Source: Heracleum sosnowskyi (lineage: Eukaryota; Streptophyta; Magnoliopsida; Apiales; Apiaceae). Taken from it: 64,000 nt of DNA. Every line of letters begins with the position of its first letter. Position 1 is the first letter of the stretch. Below are positions 53,934-64,000 of the stretch, piece by piece. The stretch lies in NCBI GenBank assembly GCA_030848705.1, contig CM061238.1:28364655-28428654 (forward strand), written 5' to 3'. A program made the position numbers and the translations under genes. A model generated the notes under the pieces. It was given only the letters and a program-made list of their open reading frames with translations. It was not told where the DNA came from and made no database searches.

Positions 53934-56713
53934 TCAGCGAGCATATGTGTGCTTCTTCTGCCTTGTCTTTGCTGTCAAATCTCCGTTTACCAGGGCTTCA
54001 AGGGCTCTTGCAGTTGGTGGTCTGTTCCTAGTACCCTTTCTCCTAGAGTTCATGTCACTAGGCTGCTCGGGAATACTAATATATGCAGAGGTTTTCAGTG
54101 CACAGGAATTATCCGGTTGGGTAGTCGTGATACCATCTTGCATGTTCGTCGAATCTGTCAGGAGAACATCGCCTGGGAAATCTACTGCCTGTTGAGGATA
54201 TTTCAAGTCAACAAACATGTGGGATTGGGAATTTTCTTGATCATTAGAACCTCTAGTACTCCAGCTAGGGCTTCCTTTTGGTGAACTGGTGAACGCCAAC
54301 CTAATTTTGGATGAGCCCACCTGAGAACAAGCTATGCTGTTTGGATCATGAACATCTGAGCTGCTGCTGCCGGAACCAAGGACAAGATCTCCAAATTTCG
54401 GACCCAATGGAAATGTGCTCCTGCCGGAACCTAACTCCTCATTGCTATAAGCAGCTGCAGTCGTAGTCCTACGCCTTTTCGTAACGGAAAGTGAAGTATC
54501 AACATTATTTCCCTTCAGCTTTTGGCTCAACTGAATATCTACTGCTTTCCTTGCCTGCTCGTTGTCATACATATTCTTTTGCTCCTTGGTTCTTTCCACT
54601 GGTTTCATGGAATCTGGACCCTCGATCTGAACAAGTTGGTCAGCACTACCATCATAAAGCTTTCCTGTACCCGGGAGAAACTTTGCATGAGTGGTGGAAC
54701 TTTTCTCCTGATCCGCCAGCATTTTCTGAGAACAATCTGAGGGTTCAGAAGTATCCATATCACTGTCTCTGGAAACAATTTTCTTGTTTGACATATCCAC
54801 TGGAAAAGTTTTCGATTCTTCGAATTTTAAAAAAATTCCATTACCGAGGCTTGTATCAACAACAGTGAATGTCATGACATCCATATCAGTGATTGGAGTC
54901 TGAGGCTGCAAATAACAACGACGTTTCTTAGGCAATTTTTCCTGCTCCGTAGTCTCCACAATCAACCCCTTATCTTCCTTCTTCTCCCCTTCATCATAAT
55001 CAGTTTGAAGCTCAAGAAGCTCCGGTTTAGAACTAACTTTACTCAAGACATCCGTAAGAGACACAAAATAATGGTCCCCTTTCACTAATTTTCTTGAGAA
55101 CTTCTCAACTCCGGGAGAAAGAAAGACCAGGGAATCCATTTGACTTTTACAATAAGCTCGGTTCTTTGGCAGTTCTGACTGCCATCCTCTTGCCAACAAA
55201 CGTGGCCAGACAGCTCCCCAAAATAGATCGCTACACTGATCATTGGTTAAACTATAACCCCCAGTTAAAAACTTCACAATCTCAGCATGTGTTAGACCAG
55301 AACATGCTTCACCGACTGGTATCTGCACAGGCCTAATGACCATGCTTGTGAGATCTTCGTCTCCTTTCCCAATGGCAACTGCATCAACAAAGGTTTTTAA
55401 CCCAACTGAAGACTTTAGTAAGAATACATATGTGATAAGTGACATATCCTTCTTCGCAAATGTTTTAGTCACCTGCCAGTTGAGCAAAAAAGCAGTACAA
55501 TGAGGATTTTTTTTTAAAGGAGTTCACCTATAAATGTCAGGCAGTGACAATCATCAACTCCAACTACTATGTAGACTCACCAAATAAAGACGCTGAAACT
55601 GAAACATCTCTTAATGTAATTAAGCAATGGTCCAGTTTTACTCTCTAGCACCGGGGTTACATAAAAAACAGGACAATGACCAATTTTTTCTTGACTCGAG
55701 TTTATAAAATACCAATGCTAAAGTTAACTACAAAATTACCAAAAAGCTCTGGGAGAGAAATCTTGTTGCTTATATTAATATCTGCAATCTGTGCAAAAGC
55801 TCCACCACATATTAAATTCTACTCCGAGCCAAAATAGTTTTTACAATGATATCGGTATTAGATATATAAGGAGTTCATCAGTGTTTCCTTGGCAAATAAA
55901 AGATCTCACATGCTGCAGAATATTGCATAGAGCATATGTTTTTAAGTTGGCCGGGTGATAAATGAGTGTAAGCATTATAAGTGAGAATTTATAAAGAAAA
56001 AGTAGACTGTAGTTACAAATTACCTCCCTCAGAGTTCTCTGGCATTCCTCTGACACCTGAGGAAGCAGACGAGATAATAGTTCCTTTCGCCTCAAACCAC
56101 TTAATAACCATTTGCCATCTTCACACTTTCCTTTTCTCCCTTTGGTGCGTGCTGACCATCTACTGAATTCAGTGGACCTATAAAACTTTGTGTAGTAGAA
56201 AAACAATGTTTCTCCCATCTTTTTACTTGCGATAAATTTTGTCAATGGAACAAACTTCTTCATAAGGAGGTACAAACCTAGGAGGAAGCTTGCCTCTTCT
56301 AAATCATTCCATGAATCAGAACAAATCCCAGGAACCAATGCATAACATAGATCGCTCTTCTTTTTCACACTCCCAAACATCAGAGGTGAATCAGTTGATG
56401 GAATAGAGACGTCTAGCTTCTCATCTTTCTTATTCTCGTCCACCTCGTTCATAATTCTGATCCATGTGACTGGCACTGCTAATCCCAGCCAAAAATCATA
56501 AGGAACATGATCTTTGTTTTCAGCATCAAACGGCGTCTTCAAATAGATGTCATACTCGGCACCTTTTATAAGAGCTGGAATTTCAGCCTGAAATCCATCA
56601 CCAACACGAGGAAGCAGTTCTGGTTCCCCACAGACACCATCTATAGAAAATAACTTTTTAGCAGGCGAGTCCTCAATATTTTTCCCATTCTGATTCAGTT
56701 CACCTGATACCAT
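53934..56713 (-). CDS. SANT-domain RERE-like nuclear protein, downstream tandem copy (742 aa)
   Basis: Coding exons are 56713-56024 and 55472-53934, GT-AG, phase 0 (690 + 1539 nt). The ATG abuts a 3' splice site (TTTATCAG|ATG), so a non-coding first exon lies upstream. The N-terminal part has ELLPRVGDGFQAEIP and PYDFWLGLAVPVTWI. A SANT/Myb-like segment (about residues 125-190) has WNDLEEASFLLGLYL, KKMGETLFFYYTKFYRS and RWSARTKGRKGK. It is followed by a conserved central region (EIVKFLTGGYSLTNDQCSDLFWGAVWPRLLARGWQSE) and a long disordered tail ending TRNRPPTARALEALVNGDL. This is the plant family annotated as arginine-glutamic acid dipeptide repeat-like (Arabidopsis AT2G47820, AT1G09050), probably a chromatin cofactor. 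It is paralogous to the copy at 58848-61855. Confidence 0.82.
55473..56023 (-). other. Intron 2 of the downstream SANT-domain gene
   Basis: GTAATT donor and GGCAG acceptor on the minus strand. No feature is seen inside. Confidence 0.8.
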
Positions 56714-57620
56714 CTGATAAAGATATCGCTAAATGTCAATACTAAATTTAAGATGATACAGAATGACGAATTCAAGATTATGTATTGCCTTAATCCTACA
56801 GAAGAGCAACATTTATCTGTAAAGATACAGTATAAAGAGCTTATATCTTAGAGAACTAGTCCCGATTAGACACAGTCTAATAAAGCATTGAGATTAGCAT
56901 GAAAGGCAATGTTGGTTCTACATACCAGTTTTAACATCTTGAACAAGTAATAATCTAACAGAGAAACCCTTGAAAAAAACAAAACAATTTTTCATCCTAA
57001 TAGTACCAATGAGAATAATACTAAACCAAAAACAGCACTGCCCCGTTTACATGTTTTAGCATAAGAGATGCCCGTCTCTGTAGTTATATATAAGAAGACA
57101 CGAATTCGGGGAGGCATGTGTGCATGAGTAATTAAATATTTTTAATTGTACATTTTCGGAAATCACTTGCCCTCTACATCAAAGATAAACATAAATGTAA
57201 ATTGTGATAGCACCAACTTAATAATATTTAACAACGAAAAGAGTCATGCTACAGCCTCACCGCTCGGTACACCATTTGGTTAAATTTTTTTTGGGAAAAA
57301 ACTCAGATCCAGCCTTGACCAGAAACTCGAAAGACCATAATATCTCTTTGTATTCATATCAAAAAACTCATATATATTATGATGAAAAAAAACACGAAAA
57401 AAACAATGAAATAAAAAAGAATCTGAAAGGGAAAAATTAAAACTCGACTAAAAACAATACCATCTCGTGAAATTTGAAACTGTTATAGCAGCCAAACAAG
57501 AAAAATAAACAAGAAATTATTTTATCAACTTTGTTGAGAAGAAACAAACACGAACAGCTTCAATGAAGATACACGCACGTTAAGAGTTGAGATGTAATGA
57601 TCTGGAGAGTTGAGTTGTAC
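56714..57620 (-). other. 5' UTR intron of the downstream SANT-domain gene
   Basis: Donor AACAAG|GTACAA at 57621/57620, acceptor TTATCAG at 56714. The matching donor in the upstream paralogue reads GACAAG|GTACAA (63615/63614). Confidence 0.65.
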
Positions 57621-57739
57621 CTTGTTAAGTGGGCTAGATTGGAGAGAAATGAAAAATCGAGAGAGAGTCTTGCACGAGTCGCAGGTTTCAGAGAGAGATT
57701 ATAAGAAAAAAATGCAGACAGTGCTGCTGTTTTTATATA
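57621..57739 (-). promoter_or_regulatory. TATA box and non-coding exon 1 of the downstream SANT-domain gene
   Basis: TATATAAA on the minus strand at 57739-57732. Transcription probably starts about 30 bases downstream. The leader contains CTCTC-type pyrimidine repeats, as in the paralogue. Confidence 0.6.
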
Positions 57740-58847
57740 CTTGTCTGGCCTCTACACCTACTCATTTGATACTATCTTTGCAATGCATAATATAAAGTGT
57801 GGATTTTTTTTTTATTTTAATTTTGCTAATAAATAGTGGATATTGATATTTACACTTCAAAATTTGTTGCTTCCACTTGTGATAATGATATTTTTATCTT
57901 GCTAATTTTTTTGGAAATTCAAGTTGTAGTTATATGTTAAATTTTCATGAAAAGTTTATAATTTGTAATAATGCTATATTTCAAAAATGTTGATAGCAAC
58001 TCAATGCAAATATTGATAATCCGAAAATATAAATTCGTATTATATTATCTTTCAAATATCTTCCTTAGCAACTCAAAGCAAATAACCACAAAATAAAAAA
58101 GGAGCTTGAATTCAATTGATTTTGGTTGAATTTCTCATTAAAATTTTATATGGATGACTAATCTTCTGACAAGATACAAAAATTTAATAAAAAGAACGGA
58201 AAATATGGTATCTAAAATATACAAAAAGTTTACGCCTACTCATAATTTTGACGCGCTTTTGATATTCATATAAGTACGCGCTTTTGATACACGCGCCTTT
58301 CATAATATCTACATATAATTTTTGTATGTTTTTTAATCCGTAACCGCTCATTACATTTATTATTATATTTTGATCATTTGAATCCTGCATGCTATGATCG
58401 TTTTAATTTATTTTAAATCAAAATATTACAATATGTTTTTAAACATTTGTTACATTAGCAAACATGTAATCACTTTTCATAATAAAAAATCATCTTAACA
58501 ATTTAAATAATAAAAAATCTATAAATTACTAATATCTTTCGATTTTGTAAAAATTTGGTGTTAGTTTAATTACCCATTCAAAATATATTACAAAATAAAT
58601 TTCTCTACTTGCATAGAACTTTAATTTTAATGTATAATCTCCTTAAAAAATATACTTAAAATTCATTGTTTGATAATGAGAATTAAAAAAAAAAGGAAAA
58701 TTGCACGACTACAAAAGTTGGTTTTGGAGCAAATAATACTAAAATTTTTAATAGTAAATTGCTGATGATAATATTTCCACCAACTCTGGTCGCCCCCATA
58801 TCAATCACCTGGACAGGTCTTCTTGATCTTGATGTCTTGTGGGCATC
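57740..58847. other. AT-rich intergenic region between the tandem paralogues
   Basis: No gene or repeat of known type is seen. It contains the promoter upstream of one copy and the 3' UTR of the other. Confidence 0.5.
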
Positions 58848-61800
58848 TTATCTCCGCTTCTTCTTTGCTGTCAAATCTCCGTTTACTAGGGCTTCAAGTG
58901 CTCTTGCAGTTGGTGGTCTGTTCCTAGTACTCTGTCTCCGAGAGTTTATGTTAGGAGGCTGCTCAGGAGCACTAATGTCTGCAGAGGTTTTACAGAAGTC
59001 ATCCTGTCGTGTACTTGTGATATCATTTTGCATGTTTGCTGAATTTGTCAGGATAAAGCTGTTCGGAAAGTCTACTGGCTGTTGAGGCAAGTTGGAGTCA
59101 GGAAACATGCGGGATTGAGTATTTTCTTGAGAACCTCCCGTGCTCCCACAGGGGCTTCCTTTTCGTGAATTGGTGGATGCCAAGCTATCTTTGGATAAAC
59201 TTGCTTGTATAGAAGCTTTTTTGTTTGGATCATGAATGTCTGAGCAGCAAACACGAACATGATCTCCAAATTCCGGAAGCAATGGAATAGTGCTCCTGCT
59301 GGAACCTATCTCCTCACTACAAGCAGCTATAGTCCTATACCTTTTCGTGACTGAAGTTGAAGTATTAAGATTACTTCGCTTCAGTTTTTGTCTCAGGTGA
59401 ATATCTACAGGCTTCCTTGACTGCTGGTCCTCATATAACGTTTTCTGCTTCTTGGCGTTTCGCACTGGATTCATGGAATCTGGAACATTGCTATGAACCA
59501 GTTGGTCGGAACTGCTGTCAAAAAACTTTCCTGTATCCGAGGTAATCTTATCACGAGCGGTGGAATTTGTCTCCCGGGCCATTAACATGTTATGAGCACA
59601 ATCTGAAATATTAGTTGGGGAATTGGAAGTACCCTGATCACCGTCTTTTGGAACAATTTTCTTTTTTGATATATCCATTGGCAGAGTTCTCGGCTCTCTG
59701 AATTTTAAAAAAATTCCATTATCAAGGCTTGTATCAACAACGGTAAATTTCCTGTCATCCATATCACAAATTGATTTCTGAGGCTGCAAACAACATTGAC
59801 GTTTCTTATGCAAATTTTGTGGTTCTTTAATCTCCTCAATCCACCTATCCTCATCTTTCTTCTTTCCTTCATCATTTTCAGTGGGAAGCTTGAGAAGCTC
59901 TGGCTCAGAACTAATTTTGTCCAAGACATCTGTAAAAGAATCAAAATAATGGTTTCCTTTCACTAATTTTCTTGAGAACTTCTCAACGCCAGGAGTAAGA
60001 AAGACCAGGGAACCCTTCGCACCTGGAACATAAGCTTGGTTCTTTGGCTTTTCTGATTGCCATCCTCTTCCCAACAAAAGTGGCCATACAGCTTCCCAGA
60101 ATAAATCGCTAGACTGAGCTTTGCTTAAGCGATAACCTCCAGTTAAAAAATTGACAATCTCAGTACACGTGAGATAGGAACATGCTTTCCCGATTGGTAT
60201 CCGCACAGGCCCAATGTCCATGCTTGTGAGATCTTCTTTGCCTTTCCCAATGCCAACTGCATCAACAAAAGTTTCTAACCCAACCATAGACTTTATAGAG
60301 AATACATACTCAATAAGTGACACGTCCTTCTTTGCATATGTTTTAGTGACCTGGCAATTGAGTAAACAAGCACAACAAAGAGGAAAATTAATTTTCCATG
60401 ACAAATAAATAAAAAAGAAATTCACCTACATTTTTCAGGCAGTGACAATAATTTACTCGGACATAAAATTCACTCACATATTAGATCCTCCAAATAAAAG
60501 AAGAAGTTGAAACATCTTCTGGAGGGAGGAAGCAGTGGTCTAGTTTTACTCCCATCGGTTACATGATTTCTTGACTTGAGCTTATGAAGTACCATGTTGA
60601 AGTTGACTATTATATACCGGATTGCTTTGGGGGGGGGGGGGGGGGGGTATATAGATTGGTGTCGTTTATATAGCTACTCTGACAACAAAAATTATCCTAA
60701 ATATCTGTAGTCCGTGCCCAAACTGTGGCACGTGTTAAAATTACGAGTTTGATTCTACTTGAGCAACAAAAGTTTCTATGATGATTTAGTTGCCACAAAA
60801 TCAGCAGAATGTTTTCTCACTAGATGAAGCAGTTTTGGCAAAATTATAACTTACAAGTTTTACATAGATAATTATCTGGGCAACGCCTGTCAACAATTAC
60901 ATACAACAATTGTAACAAAAGATTTTGGGTGAAAATATTAAAGAATTATCTGTCTCGGAAACAACAGCAACAAAAAATATAAGGTGTGTAAATAAATTTA
61001 AGGGTGTCCATCACTGTTGCCTTGGCAAATAGAATATTTTGCAAGCTGCATAATTTTGCATGATATGCCCTTCAGTTGACAGGATGATAAATTTGCGTGG
61101 GTATTTAAATTCCTAAAAACTGACAATTTCTAATAAGAACTCAGAGAAAGTAGTTGATGCATTACCTCTATTAGCGCTTTTTGGCATTCCTCGGACACCC
61201 GGGAAAGGAGACGAGATACTAGTTCCTGTTGCCTCAGACCACTAATTAACAATTGGCCAGATACACACTTTCTTCTTCTCCCTTTGCGGCATGTTGACCA
61301 TCTATTGTACTCAATGGAACTATAAAACTTTGAGTAGTAGAATAGCAATACATCGCCCATCTTTTTACTTCCAATAAATCTTTTCAAATGCACAAACTTC
61401 TTTTTAAAGATATGAACTCCTAGGAGAAAGCTTGTCTTCTCAATGTCATTCCAAGCATCACCACAAACCCCAGGAATCAAAGAATAAGAGGACCCTTGGT
61501 ATGAATCAATTGTCTCTCTGACACTTGCAAATGAAAAGCCTTGCTTTGCATTTTTTATATTCTCGTTCGCCTTGTTGACATAATTGTTCCACGTGACTGG
61601 TACCGACAATCCCAGCCAAAAATCAAAAGGAACGTGATCTTTCTTTTCAGCATCGATCAGCCTCTTCAAATAGCAATCATACTCGGGTCCACTGAGAAAA
61701 GATGGAATCTGAGCCAGGTATTCATCACCAATACGAGGAAGCAATTTTGATTCCCCAAAGACACCACATGCATAAGAGGAATCTATAGGAAGCAACTGCT

Positions 61801-61855
61801 CAGCAGATATGTTGTCAATATTATCCCCATTCTGATTCACTTCAGGTGACACCAT
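58848..61855 (-). CDS. SANT-domain RERE-like nuclear protein, upstream tandem copy (730 aa)
   Basis: Coding exons are 61855-61166 and 60350-58848 (690 + 1503 nt), phase 0 at the junction. I place the start at 61855 because TATCAG directly before it is the 3' splice site, as in the paralogue; an in-frame ATG three codons upstream lies in the intron. The first coding exon has exactly the same length as in the paralogue. Conserved features are ESKLLPRIGDEYLAQIP, PFDFWLGLSVPVTW, SANT-like WNDIEKTSFLLGVHIFKKKF with KKMGDVLLFYYSKFY, the GKACSYLTCTEIVNFLTGGYRLSKAQSSDLFWEAVWP block, and the terminal TRNRPPTARALEALVNGDLTAK. The disordered C-terminal half has diverged more than the N-terminal half. It is likely a nuclear chromatin-associated protein; the target is unknown. 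Confidence 0.82.
60351..61165 (-). other. Intron 2 of the upstream SANT-domain gene
   Basis: GTAATG donor and TTGCCAG acceptor. It holds a run of 19 G at 60629-60647 on the + strand (C on the coding strand). Confidence 0.8.
60629..60647. repeat. Homopolymer run of 19 G
   Basis: Uninterrupted G run in an intron. Its length is prone to sequencing error. Confidence 0.9.
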
Positions 61856-63614
61856 CTGATACATATATTGCTGACTGTTGTTAAATTACGCAGAAGCGAA
61901 ATACAGTATCGAGTACTAAAGCAGTATCATAAATTCGACATTATGTACTGCCTATATCCTAAGGAAAAGTAACATCTATAGGCTAAACATACAGTAGTTA
62001 GATTTAATATCTTACCGAACGAGTCCAACTTTAAATATTTATGCAGTTAAAATAGATAAGACATCTTATCTAGAAACTAAAAAGTACAACTTTAAGGGTC
62101 ATCAAGTAAGCATGAAATGCAATGTTGGTTCTAGGCCCCAGTTTTAACATCTTGAACAGCTCAAGTCTAAAAGTTCCAGTAAATTTCACTAGATGACATG
62201 TTGAGCAACCTAAGTCTAGAAGTTGTACATTGTTGTTTTTATTTCAATCTTAGCAAAAAAAAACTCACACTGTGTCAAACATAAAAAGATGGACAAATCT
62301 CCGGTGAAGAGATGTCCTTACAAGGCACAAACTAATTTGTCATTCAAGTAGCACCAATGAGACTACACCAAACCAAAAACAGGGCTGTCCCCAATTTACA
62401 TATTTTAGAATAACGGATAACCCTCTGTTTGGTTTAGTTATAAGAGTTGGGATCTACGAAGAATCACTTTAGTTGGAAAACCGGAAAATGGAGTCCTTGT
62501 TTTGTGAAAAATAAGTTTATCGTCTCTAGAGAAAATTAATCATCAATGTATCCTATAAGCAAAATAGCGATGAATAATTTATTTATTTACTTTTACAAAC
62601 AAAACATAGATTATGATACAAAACATATTGGTTCCCGAATTGGTTCTCATTCGGTCCCAAGCTATATAAAGATAATGGATGATGATGCATAACATATAAC
62701 ATAGAGAATAACATATATTATGTAAAAGTAGTGATAACATAAAAAGCATACAAAGAAGAAAAAGTGTTAAGAATTGAATTTACCAGAACGACACAATGTA
62801 CATCCTTTGATAAACCTTTTAATTGGGCTAAATATCAAACTTATGATTCGTTGCAGTCAAATATATCAAGTCTGGCCGCTAATCAACATGTCGACTCAAA
62901 GTGAGCATTCATTTCTTCCACATATACATTCCGTTAAACACAATGATGTAGCAATTTGCAACAATTGAACGCAACGAGTCATGACCTTTTTTATGATTTA
63001 TACATGGCTCAAGCTACATCATCACTCAACATTTGGTCACCATCTTGGTAGCTTTAAAAAAATAAAGGGCTGTGATTTTCACCCAGACCCATTATTGAAC
63101 ATCGAAACCAACTCAAAATCCACAATCATAATCAAACAAAGAACATTAAATCACGAAATAACCCGGAAAAAGGAGAACCGAACTAAGATAAATCACACAA
63201 TAAACCGAACACTTTAAAAAAAAGAGGAGAGAAGCAGACTAGATTAAATCAATGCCATAAATCACAGTAACAGCTCAACAAAAACAAATCGTCCTTACTA
63301 ATGTGATCTCCTCAAATTAAACACACAACGAACATAAAATTGTGTTATACAAGCAAAGCACCGTGTTCATAAAATCGTACATGTTTAATACATACAAATA
63401 TATAAAAGAAAACGTAAAGAAATAAGAAAATAATATTAACATAAATACACACGAGGGCATACAAGTGAAGTGGGTCATGAGAAGTTGCAGATGCAAGAAA
63501 AACATAACATGAACATGTGTAAACTAACTTTAATACATCTATGTCCTTATAATATAAATACACACATAAATAGATACATGAGCTATGTATGTAGATGCTG
63601 GGTTAGAATTGTAC
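61856..63614 (-). other. 5' UTR intron of the upstream SANT-domain gene
   Basis: Donor GACAAG|GTACAA (63615/63614) and acceptor TGTATCAG at 61856. No other gene is seen in its 1.76 kb. Some segments (for example GCAATGTTGGTTCTA and CAGTTTTAACATCTTGAAC) are shared with the paralogue's intron near 56907-56944, confirming common descent. Confidence 0.6.
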
Positions 63615-63657
63615 CTTGTCTGTGACCACTGTGTTGGAGTTCATGTAGTTTAGACTG

Positions 63658-63707
<50 letters not shown>

Positions 63708-63790
63708 AGTAGAGGGGGGAGGGGATGAAATATTGAAGAAGAGTATTACTATTGCATAAGAAAGTGTATACAGTGTGTTGTGTTTATATA
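63615..63790 (-). promoter_or_regulatory. TATA box and non-coding exon 1 of the upstream SANT-domain gene
   Basis: TATATAAA on the minus strand at 63790-63783. The leader contains a (CT)n run on the coding strand. Confidence 0.6.
63663..63697. repeat. (GA)n microsatellite in the leader of the upstream SANT-domain gene
   Basis: About 17 GA units, continuing as GGGAGAGGGAGAG. On the coding strand it is a CT-rich leader, a common feature of plant 5' UTRs. Confidence 0.9.
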
Positions 63791-64000
63791 GACCGTATAG
63801 AAAAAGAGGGTCATGTAGTAGTAGCATAAAATATCGTATAAATTACTAAATATTGCACTAATAATTGTTATTTTTATGCATGTAAATTTTTGCTAAAATG
63901 AAGTCGTATAAAAAATGTTATGCGGTTATTTACTTTGTACGTTGCGTATTTTTTTTTTGGACAAATTTAAATCAAATTTCATTAACTTAAATGAAACTCA
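63791..64000. other. Upstream intergenic sequence to the window edge
   Basis: AT-rich, with no gene seen. The last 60 bases (T-run, then AAATTTCATTAA) resemble the reversed 3' end of a retroelement, but too little is present to call. Confidence 0.4.

Noticed and set aside
61856..61864. Upstream ATG (MYQ) as start of the SANT-domain gene
   Set aside because: The bases include TATCAG, the 3' splice site shared with the paralogue, so the start is 61855.
63930..64000. 3' end of a LINE on the minus strand
   Set aside because: Too short and cut by the window edge; no coding sequence or duplication to support it.
1..64000. tRNA, rRNA or CRISPR arrays
   Set aside because: I saw no cloverleaf, rRNA core or spaced repeat array. 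The regular repeats present are retrotransposon tandem repeats.

Overview
The window is nuclear DNA of a flowering plant, probably a eudicot. It is AT-rich, has GT-AG introns, plant-lineage Ty1-copia and Ty3-gypsy retrotransposons, Stowaway and Mutator-like elements, and plant-type host genes (VAMP72 SNARE, SRC2-like C2 protein, SANT-type RERE-like proteins). The species cannot be fixed from the sequence. The left half and a central block are transposon territory. Five host genes lie between 30.3 and 40.0 kb and between 53.9 and 63.8 kb.

Region 1 (1-26568) is a nested pair of Sirevirus-like Ty1-copia elements, both on the + strand. Element 1 enters from the left edge already inside gag. It carries gag, pol, a small acidic ORF with its own TATA box, a captured host-like fragment and a broken envelope-like ORF, and it ends with a 1055-bp 3' LTR (25514-26568). 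Element 2 (9157-22651, LTRs of about 1.13 kb, TSD ACAGT) is complete in layout (LTR, PBS, gag, pol, envelope-like ORF, PPT, LTR). It sits inside the envelope-like ORF of element 1. Both carry disabling stops or frameshifts, but the two LTRs of element 2 are about 99% alike, so that insertion is recent.

Region 2 (26569-30318) holds AT-rich repeat sequence, a processed retrocopy of an unrecognised mRNA with a 16-bp target duplication (itself split by a reverse-oriented solo copia LTR), and a 317-bp Stowaway MITE with a TA duplication.

Region 3 (30319-40000) has three host genes: a five-exon VAMP72 v-SNARE (VAMP724-like, +), a single-exon SRC2-like C2-domain protein (-), and a three-exon NDUFAF4-like complex I assembly factor (-). 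A Mutator-like non-autonomous element with a 9-bp TSD lies between the last two.

Region 4 (40334-52735) is a pile of repeats: a foldback element, then part of a Ty3-gypsy Tat/Retand-like element on the - strand (LTR, PPT, integrase C-terminus). That element carries a spliced gene in antisense with its own TATA box and 5' UTR intron. A 3.5-kb solo LTR follows, and then a second, partial copy of the antisense gene. The solo LTR has no TSD and joins two different positions of the gypsy element, which points to ectopic recombination.

Region 5 (53934-63790) is a tandem duplication of a gene for a SANT-domain, RERE-like nuclear protein, both copies on the - strand with the same intron layout, including a non-coding first exon. 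The rest is intergenic AT-rich DNA.

The most unusual theme is that each retrotransposon family has its own short self-complementary motif, scattered through its LTR and internal spacer and, in element 1, also through protein-coding parts: CTGTCA/TGACAG in element 1, TTCGATAG/CTATCGAA in element 2, CGTTGAC/GTCAACG in the reverse solo LTR, and TGCGAG/CTCGCA in the gypsy element.
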